Positions 47,881 through 59,589 of a DNA stretch of 64,000 nucleotides are shown here, one piece after another (position 1 is the stretch's first letter; each line of letters starts with the position of its first letter). The notes below the pieces were generated by a model, which was not told the DNA's origin, did not search any database, and worked only from the letters and a program-made list of their open reading frames with translations. Source of the stretch: Gymnothorax reevesii (lineage: Eukaryota > Chordata > Actinopteri > Anguilliformes > Muraenidae); contig CM056592.1 of the NCBI GenBank assembly GCA_029721435.1, positions 34,359,611-34,423,610 on the forward strand, read 5' to 3'. Both the position numbers and the translations under genes were made by a program.

Positions 47881-50177
47881 GAAACCATTCTTCAGAGTCG
47901 GATTGCTTGAATGCATTAAATGTTGCCTCCTCTGCTTGAACTAGCCTGCACTCAGGCGCACTGCGTGCCTTTGCGTTTGTTGTTTCTTTTTTAAAAGCGG
48001 GACACGTGGTTCTCACACCTACCATTGAGGACAGTCATCTATGAGGCTTGAACGTGTGTAAGGATTTCGGAACGCAGACTCCTTGTGAATCCCTCATAAT
48101 ATCCACTTGGAATTAACGTCTATTTGGAAAATCTGCATGGCCACTTTTACCGCAAATGACGGCTCCGGTGATAGAGGCGGGGGTTGACGCAGGGCCTGCA
48201 TGCAGCTAATCAAGATTATTATGAAAGTAGCGACTGCACGATTTCCCCATTTGCATTGACTCCATTAACCCGACATTTGTTTAAAAACGGATTTTCAGGA
48301 CAACATAACACCGAAACACAGTGAATGTTTTGCACTACTTATCATTGTTGCTGAATAAAATAAAATGTATCGCATGGCTTATGCAATTCATGCTTCATCG
48401 TGAACATCAAGTCTCAACTAAGGCAGAATGAATCGCTGATGAATTTAGGCAACTTTTAAGTAGGCCTAAACAAGAGATTATCAGCTTCGGATTTGGCAAA
48501 TATTAGGAAATATGCAGCCGACGTCTATTCGTTTATCTAGTGAGAAGAAGACAAACATGCATTTGCGACTTAATGTTGGGGGGAAAAAAACAATGAAATC
48601 TCTATTCATTAATCCAAGTTGCATTTTCCAAGAAGAAAGGCAGCGAGCCTACAGACTGTCAGAAAGTTGCTCTTAAGAGATTAAAAATTAAAGGCCTACG
48701 AATGTAAGATTCTTTCATTTAATCTGCGTGGCGCCAGAAACGCACACAGGATGAATGATTGCTTGTAAAATTACTCTTATGTCTGGAGGCAAAGAAAACA
48801 AACTTCTCTGCTCTCTCCAAGAAATATGATATCGAGGTTATGTTTATTAATATCTGAATGATTTCTATATGCTGTGACATGCCCATAAAATTCGTTGAAA
48901 ATGATAGAAAGTAGGATAGATTACTCCGCCAATGTCTTCTGAGTGTCATTTCAGCATGCCCTCCCCTTACGCCAATTTGTCCCTCCCAACGTGCATCTTA
49001 GATGTATTTAATACAAGGCATCCTCGTCATACCTTACTTCCAGATTCATGAGTGTAGTAGTCCTTTACCGAAAACTATTAGGAATTTAGGAAGTTTCTGT
49101 TCCATCCCTATGCACAGATGAAACCAATAATAATAATAATAATAATAATAAGACAGTGACAGGCTGTTGCTGACAGATCCCCTTTCTTTGTTATTGAGTA
49201 TGACGTTGCTTTGCAAGAATAATCAAAACTATGAATTTGCAGGGAAAGAAAAACAGAAGCTGCTATCTACGAGCAGTTAGGAACGTGCCTCCTTAACACA
49301 GTTCTCAAAACAACTTAGCTGTTTTTTTTGTTTGTTTGTTTTTTTTCCACAAGTGGGTGTTTAATCTTATCTGGTTCTTTTAAAATGCCATCATTGATAA
49401 GAGAGGATTATGGGAATACTCCACGCTGTTCTGACAGGACATGCTGCTGAGAATGGTCACCAACTCACTCATATCACACTGACAACTCGTTACACCCTTC
49501 TCATGAACTTCTGCTGCTCATCTTCTGGAAAGCAGCACTAATAAAAAAGCAGTTTTCAGTAGCATCTCTCGAGCTGACGTTAAATTTAATGTAATACCAT
49601 GTTTGGAGGTGTTCCACGTCAGAGCTAAAAAAGGCAGTTCCTTTAGATAAACTTTTAAAGTTTTAAAGGCCATGAGTGATGTTTTCTCTGCTAATATCTT
49701 GAGCTGGTTTGCAAGGCCAAGCTCGATAGGGCTGGGCTTAGCTGAATGGACCTAATTTGATTATGCTAGTGTTATTACTCCGTGTACAAAGTAATTTTGT
49801 TTTTAATAACTCTCTGGATGTTTGAGGGCATGGGGTGCGGGGCACTGTGACGACCCTTCCACTGGAAGCCCAATTACTCTGAAGGCAGCTCCCCGGGAGC
49901 AACGGCTGGGCGCTAGCCCACCACGCTGTTTTTCTTGGGGTCAGGTTTCTGTAAACTAATAGGCTGAAGGAGTGTAATTCAAACGGGGGACTCCGGTCTC
50001 AAGTATAAATCTGTTTTATGACTGCCTCTCAAGCAGCATAAACACAAAGCAGATCTACTGTTTAATTAATTTATGTGAGAGTGTAGTTATGTGTTCGTGC
50101 TTCGTTAAGAAAACTTGATTTCAGTTTGCCATATAAAAGCCCAGGACACGTATGCCTCAAAGGATTGATCCATTGTG
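47881..50177. other. noggin downstream region
   Basis: Largely unique-looking sequence with no gene. 48120-48420 has CATTAACC/TAATC-type homeobox words and could be regulatory. An AAT microsatellite lies at 49125-49151. Confidence 0.4.
49125..49151 (+). repeat. AAT microsatellite
   Basis: Nine AAT units downstream of noggin. Confidence 0.9.
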
Positions 50178-50795
50178 CAACCCCAATTCCAAAAAAAGTT
50201 GGTATGCTGTGTAAAATTTAAATTAAAACAGAATGCAATGATTTGTGAATCTCATAAACTGATATTTTATTCACAATAGAACATAAACAACATATCGGCC
50301 GTTGAAAGTGAGACATGTTACGAAAAATAGTAGCGCATTTTGAATTTGATGGCAGCAACACATCTCAAAAAAGTTGGGACAGGGCCATGTTAACAATTGT
50401 TTAGTAACCCCTCTTCTATTAACAACAGGCTGTAAATGTCTGGGGAGTGAGGAGACCAGTTGCTGAAGTTTTGGGAGATGAATGCTGTCCCACTGTTGTC
50501 AGATGTAGGAATATAGCTGCTCAACAGTCCTGGGTTTTGTTTGCCGGATTTTTTGTTTATTTATGCGCCAAATGTTATCTATTAGTCAATGGTCTGGACT
50601 GCAGGTAGGCCAGTTCAGCACTCTGACTCTTCTACTGTGAAGCCATGCTGTTGTGATGGATGCAGTATGTGGTTTTGAATTGTTTTTCTGAAATATGCAA
50701 GACCTGACCTGAAAGAGACGTTGTGTGGATGGGACAATATGCTGTTGTAAAACCTCTATATACTTTTCAGCATCCATTGATTCCTCAGGAAATGC
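50178..50795 (-). mobile_element. Tc1/mariner-like transposon, 3' half, same family as 42704-44112
   Basis: The outer end CAACCCCAATTCC at 50178 and the 200 bases that follow match the ends of the 42.7-44.1 kb copy. The complement of 50777-50586 encodes MDAEKYIEVLQQHIVPSTQR, then FQKNNSKPHTASITTAWLHS and VRVLNWPTCSPD, a Tc1 catalytic region in which the QDNAP-type motif is altered to QKNNS. The frame then breaks before the ENIW block. The 5' half and other end are absent, so it is truncated at about 50795. Confidence 0.8.
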
Positions 50796-51017
50796 GTCGT
50801 AGATTAGTTATGTGAGGGTGCAATAATTTTAATATACATAAGAAAAATATGAATGCATCCATAACCAGCCACAGGGGGGAGTTCCAAATTCACATTTTAA
50901 TTTCTAAAATAATAACTGAACTGTGATTTTGAAAAAGAAGAACTTTAATCATTTCTTGGATTATTAGGTGTTATTTTTCAAGTTATAAATGAAGGTATTA
51001 ACGAGGAAGTGCATATG

Positions 51018-51018
<1 letters not shown>

Positions 51019-51079
<61 letters not shown>
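51019..51079 (+). repeat. TA microsatellite
   Basis: About 30 perfect TA units, able to form a cruciform. Confidence 0.95.
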
Positions 51080-51083
<4 letters not shown>

Positions 51084-51724
51084 AATATTCTGAACAAAGG
51101 GATCACATCCAAAATATGTTTAAGATTGTTCCATATTCATCTGTACGCAGTACTATCCATCCATTATCTATTTAAGTGCCACAGCCAATTATAGCTGGGG
51201 GCATGGTGGGTTACCCTTGTCGGTCCATATATTTTCATGCATCTGTACAGGGATGATCGTGTTGATAGGGGGGTATTTTTTATCCAGTTTGTCTCAAAAA
51301 CGGGTCAATCGAACTCAAAGAACTTTTCATGTGTGCTTTGGAGGGACTCTACAGGTTGCATCTCAGGCATTGTTTTGGAATTCTTCGGAATTCTGACAAT
51401 TTTTCAGCCATTTGAACACAGGATAATTTTGTCACTGAACTATGCACAAGCTTGAACTCGCACCTGTCAGTAACTGCTTCTTTACACTCACAGCTTGAAC
51501 ATACGCTTGCTTAGAACTGTAATACAAGTGTCCAGATTGCCAGCAGGAGGTGCTTGAGCAGGACACAATGCTTACCCCAACCAAGTGCATCCCTCCCATA
51601 TCCCTGAGCAGCGCAAAGCCAATAATGCACCACTCTCAAAAGCTTGCTGACCGGAGTCTGCTCCGGCACGGCTTGGATTCAATCTGACGTCATAGTGGTC
51701 ACTGTTGCGCTGCAGTATGGGGTC

Positions 51725-52145
51725 ATTACTGGACCCACCCATTATCTACACTGCTTATTTCTCTCCAAAGCCTATCTTAGCTGACGATGGGCATAAGGCA
51801 GGGACCCACCCTGGACAGCTCATCAAATTCGTCGGAGGGCACACACCCCATTCACTCTTACAACCATACCAATGGGCAATTTAGAGTCTTTAAGGACTGT
51901 GGGAGGAAACTGTAGTACCCGGAGACTACCCACGGGAACAAAGGGAGAACAAACTCAAAAGAGATGTGTTGAAGATAACACAAAATGTGTTATACATGTG
52001 ACAACACATTTTTTTGTTATTTTTCAACACATTCATTCTAAGAGTGAACAAACTCCGGACAGAAAAGCTCCAGGGGGGACTCGAACCCACAACCCTCTTG
52101 CTGTGCGGCTGTACTGTTACCCACTGTGGACCTTGCCGGCCTGCC
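51725..52145 (-). repeat. RTE/Rex3-type dispersed repeat with nested MITE
   Basis: CACCCTGGACAGCTCATCAA, then CATTCACTCTTACAACCATA, GACTGTGGGAGGAAACTGTA and GGGGACTCGAACCCACAACC follow the family order. An 89-bp hairpin is inserted at 51957-52045. An additional family piece lies at 51160-51225 (CCATCCATTATCT). Confidence 0.6.
51957..52045 (+). mobile_element. 89-bp palindromic MITE with 10-bp target duplication
   Basis: GAACAAACTC occurs immediately on both sides (51947-51956, 52046-52055). The insert folds on itself: ATGTGTTGAAGATAACAC at the left pairs with GTTATTTTTCAACACAT at the right. It carries no coding. Confidence 0.75.
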
Positions 52146-52218
52146 AATAATATTTTGATTATAATTCAAACTGAATTTGTGTAAGTGAGAAGGTAGTAGA
52201 TTAGATTGGCAATTAAGT

Positions 52219-52260
52219 GAGTGTGTGTGTGCGTGTGCGCGTGTATTGTGTATGCGCGCA

Positions 52261-52293
<33 letters not shown>

Positions 52294-52322
52294 GCATGCG
52301 CGTGTGTTTGCTTGTGTGTATT
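52219..52322 (+). repeat. GT/GC microsatellite
   Basis: Alternating GT with interspersed GC units over about 100 bases, a potential Z-DNA stretch. Confidence 0.9.
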
Positions 52323-52776
52323 TTATGTACTGTCAGCCACCGTGAGGGGAAATTTGTTTCCCCATCCTTTTAGGTTACGAGGCTTAATAAAGCCCCTTGA
52401 GAAAGCAGACCTCACAAGAAATGCTCGTCTCTGTCTGACTGTTGGCAAAGGAATTTGCTTGTATTTTGTCCTTTCCAGAACTTCACATAACAGGGGAGAA
52501 GAACTGGCAAAGATTAAGTCGGTTCTCTGAGGCTTTTATGCAGTGAGCCAGCGATTCAATTGAATGTGACATTTGTTTAAAATTCAAGATCATATTGCTA
52601 ATAAACGGTGTCATGTAGGATCCATTCATCTAGAGGTGAAATGATTAGATGACATATTTAACGTTTTATCAAAATCCATATGCATTAACGTGTCCAACAC
52701 AAAAGGTATAACAAAAGCATAATTAACAGAACATTTAATCAACCATTGCTTTGATTGACGCCATCCTTACATATAT

Positions 52777-52980
52777 TTAACCCTTAGAGCGCTGAAATAA
52801 ATAAAGCTATATATATATATAGATTTGATAATCTTGTGCTGTTGAAAACCTATCATGTGGTGACTTGTTTAAAAGAGCTCCCATCTGGGGAAGCCGCCAC
52901 ATGATAGGTTTTCAACAACTTTGATTTTGGTATCTTACATCATTGAGCAACAATAGCTGCATTTAGCGCTCAAAGGGTTT
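52777..52980 (+). mobile_element. TTAA-type foldback MITE, uninterrupted copy
   Basis: TTAACCCTTAGAGCGCTGAA at the left and TTTAGCGCTCAAAGGGTT at the right are inverted ends. The arms contain GTTGAAAACCTATCATGTGG and its complement around a central GAGCTC. It is the intact relative of the element split at 11487-12655. The right TTAA is blurred by a T run. Confidence 0.8.
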
Positions 52981-53860
52981 TTTTTTTAAATAAAGTTCAT
53001 AATGTATCAAATACGTCTAGATTTAAACTCATATTATTGGAATCTGTCAACAAAAAAACGGTAATATGAAGTGAATAGAAGATGACAAACCCCATCTCGC
53101 CCTGAGCGGTGTCAGGGAGAGGAATATTGTGTGGACTGGTGGGGCTGCTGCTCGTCCGGCCATTTAAGCTGATGCAAAATAAAGAAAAAAACTCGCTGAG
53201 AACTGAGGAATTTAGTCATCCAGCTTTATTACAAAAAGAATAAGTGGTTTCATATAAATAAGATTTGAAATATTTGGTGGTTAGGAGCTGACCTGACTTG
53301 AAACAATCTTGTAAAGTTTATTTATGGCGGAAACACATTGAGCGGCGCTGGACGAAACAAATTCCCTGTCACTGATCGCCGCCGGCCACTTGTGGACATT
53401 TTCTCAAGACACCTGGCAGGTCTGGTGAAAAATAAACAAGTTGCTCGCACAGCGATTTGATGGCTGCTATCAAAGTATCAGACAAACACAAATATCTGCA
53501 ATAACCTTCTGTTTTACATAAAAATTTTGTTAAATATGTATTTATTTCATTAAACTGACCTTGTCAGAGAATTAGCCAACATGCTAGCTGCCTTGAAATC
53601 ACTCTATGAACACATGCACAGCTTTATATTGGTATACACATTTTAAAAAATGAAATGTAATAATATAGCCCACCAGTTACCCCCACAATCCAGCAATTCT
53701 ACTCCATCCATCATTATATGTACTTCCTGGTAGTGATACAGGGGATGATCAACGTGTTCTAAAAGCACTGGGCATGTCGATAGGGTTGTGATTAGCTTCT
53801 CCTCAATAATGGATGATGACAGCTTTTTCAAAGTCACTGTCAATAGAATGTGATTGAGCA
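52981..53860. other. intergenic, nothing recognised
   Basis: AT-rich sequence with no gene, RNA gene or repeat that I can identify. Confidence 0.4.
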
Positions 53861-53864
53861 GTTC

Positions 53865-54395
53865 CCAATGACCAGTGCGCCTAAGACCTGGCAACTTGCT
53901 ACTGTCATTAGCCTTCTCAAGCCAGGGAAGAGAGAATGTCTTCACGAAACGACAGTCCAATATCACTCCTGTGCACTGCATGCAACCTTATGGAACACCT
54001 CTTTTTTACAAGAATTATTCCTGTTGTCGATCCACTGCTGTCACATGACCAAGCTGGCTTCCGACAAGGACGTCCCAGTGTTGACAAAGTTGTGCAAATC
54101 ACACTGTCCACTGAGTAGGCCTTCGACAGTACACGTGACAGGTGCTGTCTTCCAAGACCACACTGCTGCATATGATACTATCTGGTTCTTCACCGTAAAC
54201 TCCAGAGACTGCACACTGTAAGTCATCTCACCGACTCCATTATGGAACTCTCGTACATCAGATCCTATATCCTCCTCACTGGACAAAGCGGCCAAACGCA
54301 TAGACTGAAAAATGGTGCTCGGGGTTTGGTCTTTGCACCAGCCTTGGATAACATCAACACCTTTGACCCTCCAGCCTCCTCAGTCTCAATCGACA
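53865..54395 (+). pseudogene. non-LTR retrotransposon reverse transcriptase remnant
   Basis: Across shifting frames the + strand reads TWQLATVISLLKPGKRE, then DSPISLLCTACNLMEHLFFT, DPLLSHDQAGFRQGRPSVDK and a final LKNG. These are the RT fingers and palm blocks up to the point before YADD, which is missing. Several frameshifts and a stop after LSTE show decay. The clade is uncertain, possibly the I/Nimb-like group of fish. Confidence 0.7.
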
Positions 54396-54399
54396 TGGG

Positions 54400-55280
54400 C
54401 AATTGAATCCACGAGTTAAAGCATCAAATAAGTTGTTGTACTGTTTTCAAAGAGGGTGATCAGACTTTTCAAATATCCCGTCATTTTACGTCATTTGAAT
54501 TATCCAAAACGAGCCAACTTTTCAGGAATTGAGCATACAGATTGATTCAATATTTTTATGGACATATTGCTATTCACTAGCATTGCAGATTATTTCTGAC
54601 AAACTAAGTGGAGCATTTGCTGTTGATTTACCATAAATAAATCGACACTGGTTGGTAAAATGGTATTAAATGCAAGAATTTGAAAGCTAGCGTACATATT
54701 TACATTGACATTTCAGCTGCTGCTCTTTGACTCAGTATTTTTATCATTATCTGGCACAATGCTGGAATATTTCAATTTCTCTGAAGCACATTTCTTTTGC
54801 CAACACCCAGGCCAGTATGCGGCTCCCACACATCATATAATTAGAGGCTTCTGAAATCTCCCTTTTTTAATGGATAACGATGCCCTGTTGGCTTTCAAGT
54901 GAGAGTGGAATATATTTCATTCAGACGGTATGCTTTGTTCGGAGGTGTATGGCCGGTTATCCTTTCCAAAAGGCTGATAACCAGGCCAATTTAAGCTGAT
55001 ATACAAGGTCAGACTGGCTTTGATGTGCAGGTCTTGAAGTGCTCGATGTTGAAGGTACATGGTTATTTTTATGATTGAAGTGCTGCCGCTATAGTTTGGT
55101 CCAATTTCTTAACCCCACTCCATAGTTGTGCAATACAACTCCGATACCAAACTATTATACTTGTCCAAGGAAACTTTTAAAGTCCCTTAGTCTGTTTTGC
55201 ACGCATTTGCAGCATTGAACGATTTTCGCAATAAGAGGTAAAACTTCTGATTCCTACGATGCGGTTCATGCTCGTTGAAG
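54400..55280. other. intergenic
   Basis: No gene. Contains an imperfect hairpin at 54951-54987 (GGCCGGTTATCCTTT / AAAGGCTGATAACCAGGCC). 54780-55060 lacks recognisable repeats. Confidence 0.4.
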
Positions 55281-55468
55281 CGTTAATAAATTAAACTTTC
55301 AGTCTTGTCGCCTACTGGACTGAGGGTATCCTGAATTCTGTGATGAGCCAACATTGCTTTACAAACGTATGAAGGTTCTCTCTCGGCGGTCCAGAGCAGA
55401 GGCTTGGGGTGTGATTTCAATGCCCTCTTGACTGACAAGTGAAAAATGAACAGTAATTTATCTCTCAA

Positions 55469-55622
55469 TAGCCTGCGAGTGAGTGCTCTGTCATTCCCGA
55501 TGAGTGTACTTCTGCTCTCTCCAGCACTCTGCAATTCCCCTAATGCAATGCTACCTGAAATATTTCTGCCAATCCCTCTCAAAAAAGAAACAACCTCACC
55601 TAGTTTTTCTACATTAAATACA
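55469..55622 (-). repeat. unidentified repeat, copy 1 (related to 57697-57838)
   Basis: About 70 percent identical by eye to 57697-57838 across GCTCTGTCATTCCCGATGA and the ATGCAATGCTACCTG block. The complement of copy 1 is open through 55627-55283 and reads SGSIALGELQSAGES and GNDRALTRRLLRDK. Copy 2 keeps NDRALARRLLQEK with a frameshift, which suggests ancient coding sequence on the complement. The family is not identified. Confidence 0.55.
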
Positions 55623-55689
55623 AGCACTATTGCAAAAGTACCAGCACCAGGTCTGTCTTCTCATTCTCATTGATGGCATCTATCTGCAT

Positions 55690-55809
55690 AAAAGAGGTCT
55701 AACCTTCTGAACGATATTTTATTTGTAACTGTTTGCCGCCCCCCCTTTTTTTTTTCTTCTCTTTTCTGAAAACCAATAAAATGTTGATCACAAAAAAAGA
55801 GGTCTAACC
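55690..55809 (+). mobile_element. short L1-like retroinsertion with 15-bp target duplication
   Basis: AAAAGAGGTCTAACC lies at 55690-55704 and again at 55795-55809. The roughly 90-bp insert ends CTGAAAACCAATAAAATG with a poly(A) run, the form of a severely 5'-truncated LINE 3' end. Confidence 0.75.
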
Positions 55810-57696
55810 GGCAGCACCTTGTCGGGCAGCCCTCGAAGCAAGATGGGGGGGATTCTGACAGAGTTCAGAGAGGTCAAATAGAGGTCAAAGTGTGTGCATC
55901 ACAAAAATGGCTAAATTGAAGCGCCTGCGTGATCAAAATGATATCTTTCCTTTTTTCTTTCATACTGAAAAGTTTTGATTCTGATTCAAAGGGCAAGTGT
56001 GATAAATAAAGGTGTTATTTCAAGGCTTGTTTTGCCTCCATTATTCATTTTTAAAAATGTCTGGGCGCCACCAAAGAAGCTGGGCCCAGTAATGCCAGTG
56101 AACATGCTAGCATCCTGGGAAAACAAATGTGGCTACTTTAGTATGAAACTGACACAGATTTGAGAGTTCTTAAAACAGATTTTATCGTCAAACTGGAGGA
56201 AGAATTTGATGGCGAAGACTTCTTAAAACTTCAAAAAACGCTTTTGAATGACAAGTGAAAAATGAAACCAAAGCCTCGGGGTATCATTGGGATAGTTGTG
56301 TTAAAATAATTTTTAGTTCCAGAATGTCACTCAATAAAATGTATTGGATAGATACTCACTGAAAATGAAGGGATCTGGTGATGCACAGCGCGGGCTTCAG
56401 GTTTCATTGTGTCAAGAAATGTGTGCGACATCGCTTGTTTATATATATGTAAAAATAATTCTAATGAATGAATTCTGTGTCTGAATTATAATGCTTTTAT
56501 TTATTGGGAAATGCTTCTCACTGTGGTTCTGACTGCAGGCAATGATGAAATTTTCCTGAGTTGAAAAGATAAACAATTTCCTTGTAGAGTCAGAAAAGAG
56601 CTGATTGCGCGCCTCGAGGAGGACGGTCTCCTTAACACAAACAGCGAGTGGGGGGGGGGGGATTTATTGCAGTGCTACCCTCTGCTTCCAGAACCATATA
56701 CAATATAATAAATACTGTCAGAAAATACATAATTCCAGGTCTTTTACCTCAACCTGGAAGCACTACCACTGAATATTTCAGACCCTATCAGACGTGGCCG
56801 TGAAAAACTTAGTTTGTTGAATGTGTCCTTCATTTGGATTCAACTAGGATTTATGCTGCATTATAGTTCCATACACCTCTCCATATAGGAGGTGACATTT
56901 GTCATGGTTTCAAGAAAATGATGCTTGATATTTTTGCATCTTCATATTCATTATAATTTTCAGTGTTTTGGTTTTTTTTTTGTCTTCTTTGAAACATGTA
57001 TACAGGAGTGGCATTTGTTATTGTTAGAGTTTGAAACGCTCATTGAGGTATCAAGGACCGGCAAAATGCCTCAAACTGGATGTATGAGGATGACCTTCTG
57101 CTGTGAAAGTAGAAATATGTCTGAAATCTACTGAGCCAATGTTATTCATGATGGAAATAAACTGATATACTGCTATCAAAGAGGGAATAGAGAAATCAGA
57201 CAAGTGAACAAAGAATTGAGCAAAAAATAAGCTATTCTATATTAGACCTAACAGGGCCAATCAACGTGTCTGAACAATCCTCTCTCTCTCTCACAAACAC
57301 ACACACATTCTCTCTCAGTGTCTCTCACAAACACAGATGCACACCCTAAAAAAACATGTCCACTCTGATTACCTGGCATTTTTTGTTGCCATGATCTTGT
57401 TCACCTCATAAGGAGCAGAAATGCATTCATTATAGTCTTATATTACACTGGAAGACACAACAGATGCGATATTTGTGACTGTACCAAAAGTATCATTTGT
57501 ATAATTGTTTGAGCAGCATTCCATTACACAAAAATGTGGTCCTTCTCATCAGTTCTGGGCAATTATCTTTTCAGAGCTGCACGTATGTATGAAAGGCTGA
57601 GACTGTGTGTGTAGGCTGCAGCTCAGACAGACACACAGCCCCGGGCCTTGTGTCCCGCTCGCTCACTTGGCGGCACCTCACTGTGATTTTTCTTGC
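55810..57696. other. intergenic
   Basis: AT-rich, with no gene recognised. A G run at 56650-56661 and CT/CA simple sequence at 57281-57340 are the only features. Confidence 0.4.
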
Positions 57697-57838
57697 AGTA
57701 GCCGGCGGGCGAGCGCTCTATCATTCCTGATGAACGTCTGTATGCTTAGGACTACATTCCCCCAATGCAACGTTACCTGCAATATCTCTGTCATTCATTC
57801 CGAGAAAGCAACCTCCCCTTGTATTTCCAAAAATAAAT
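57697..57838 (-). repeat. unidentified repeat, copy 2
   Basis: Partner of 55469-55622. It retains GCTCTATCATTCCTGATGA and the CAATGCAACGTTACCTG block, and on the complement NDRALARRLLQEK. It is more decayed than copy 1. Confidence 0.5.
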
Positions 57839-58199
57839 AAGGGATGCATCCCATAAAATGCAAGTCATGAGCACTCCTCAAATGGCTTGAAATGTGAAGT
57901 TTTTAAACCACTATTACTAGATCTTTATATCCGCGTAGTAGTCCTGTTCACTGCGGTTCAGCTCAGCTCCTTACATACTGGAACAGCGATGTTTCCATTT
58001 CTATTGCGAAAAGAACCGTTCAAATCCATCCTGTTTTTGTCACCTTGTCATTCGGTCGTCTAGAACACCGATCCAGTAGCTTGTTTGCAATCACGTGATC
58101 CTGATGATGCGCAAAACTCAGATGGGAAGTTAGGAGCGCTGGTTGGGAATCTTCAGTCGGTATTTCTTTGGATTTTAGCCAAATATGTAAAGTAAAGTA

Positions 58200-58445
58200 A
58201 CTAAATGATTGTAGCCTTACCTGTCATGAAGTGGTCACTGCACACAAGAGCGCAGTCTGGCTCCGCTCCTCCAGACTTTAAACGGAGGTTTTTAATTCAT
58301 GCCTCCTACTGTTTCTCTGTGAGCTTTTTGAATTTTTTGCCTTAATATGTCAATAGTTTCAGGACTCAAAGTAGCTCTTGTTTCATCCCGATTTGATCGG
58401 TTGGCGCAGCCGTAAATAGCAAAAACTCTGGCATTTCGATAGCGC
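58200..58445 (-). pseudogene. THAP-domain remnant
   Basis: The complement reads FAIYGCANRSNRDE, the start of a THAP zinc finger (C-x(2-4)-C type entry). After one or more frame changes it reads LRLKSGGAEPDCALVCSDHF then MTG, the C-x2-H end of the domain, followed by GTAAGG like a splice donor. Intervening stops show it is not functional. It could derive from a THAP gene exon or a THAP-bearing transposon. No other exon is seen nearby. Confidence 0.5.
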
Positions 58446-59154
58446 CTCTCTATGGAGAAATCACTTCCTGCCCCCCGTCTGCAGTTCCTGCTGTGACATG
58501 ACATCATCTGCAAACAACCTATACTTAAAGGTGGGGCTAGAAACACTGCTTTCCATTGATTGGTCAAGAGAGAATTGAGCACTGGACGGAGTAGTGAGAA
58601 ATGGAAAATGTGCCCCAGCTTGTTTCTCAGTGCATGACTGACAACGGCTGCCATCGTACGTCCGAGAAAAGCCGAGCGAAGCGTAAAAACGCTCCAGAGC
58701 AGTTATGAGACAGTCAAGCAGTGGCGTAAATGGAAAGGGCTGCCGAAAGCTGGAATACTTTAGACCGAGCCCATTTACTGTCATAGGTGGCTGAAAATGA
58801 AGGTGGCACAGAACATCCCTTGAAACTAGTAATTAGTCTTGACCTGTTTTTTATCATTTTTTTTAAAGCTCTAAAGTATGTGAACATCAAAAGCACTCAG
58901 TCATGTGTGGCCAGTCCTCCTCATTAAGGTAAGATGACACGTCGGCTCGTCTTCTCCTGCTTTCTTTCATTTACCTCGATTAACACATTTTCTAATGAAT
59001 AGAATGAGCCATCGGCAGCGAGACACACCGCTTCCTTCACTTCCTTCTTGTATAATGAACGTATAAAGAGAGAATGGTCACCATTAACTTCAATTGCATG
59101 GGATTTGTCTGCACGGCTGTTTTCCTCTGAAACTCCAGGAGTGTTTCATGGACT

Positions 59155-59240
59155 AAAAATACTTTCCTTCCATCAGCATCGGGGTGGGTGGATGATGAGA
59201 GAACTTTTATTTTTTGGGTTAGCTGTCCCTTTAGGGTGGT
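59155..59240 (+). repeat. dispersed teleost repeat end
   Basis: GGTGGATGATGAGAGAACTT, then TTATTTTTTGGGTTAGCTGT and CCCTTTA closely resemble a very common teleost repeat terminus. Confidence 0.5.
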
Positions 59241-59561
59241 TAGGAGAATCGTTCCAAAAAACACAAAACACTTAACAGCTTAACTGTGGCCATAAAGTCA
59301 AAGCCCTCTGACAAGGACAGTTGGACACTCGATAGAGCAGTTCCAAATGACCACAGCATTACAGCTCAGGAAATTTCTGTCTAGTTAAAGCCCATCCATA
59401 TCTGACCCTTTCACGACACAAACAGAGCCGGTGTTTACGGTTTATAGTGTCTTCCGTGTATCTGGTATCTTCCTGAGCTCTCAGCGATTGATTTATTCCT
59501 GGTCATTATTTGTTTTGCGCTCCCTGCTGACACTTTTGTTTTTGGGAAACAAGTGTGGCGC

Positions 59562-59588
59562 GGGGGGTGGGGGGGGGGGGGGGGGGGG
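59562..59588 (+). repeat. poly-G tract
   Basis: An almost uninterrupted run of G, with a second of ten G at 59641-59651. G-quadruplex-prone. Confidence 0.9.
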
Positions 59589-59589
59589 T

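Noticed and set aside
52075..52100. tRNA-like GGACTCGAACCC word
   Set aside because: Part of the RTE-type repeat. No cloverleaf, acceptor stem or A box found around it.
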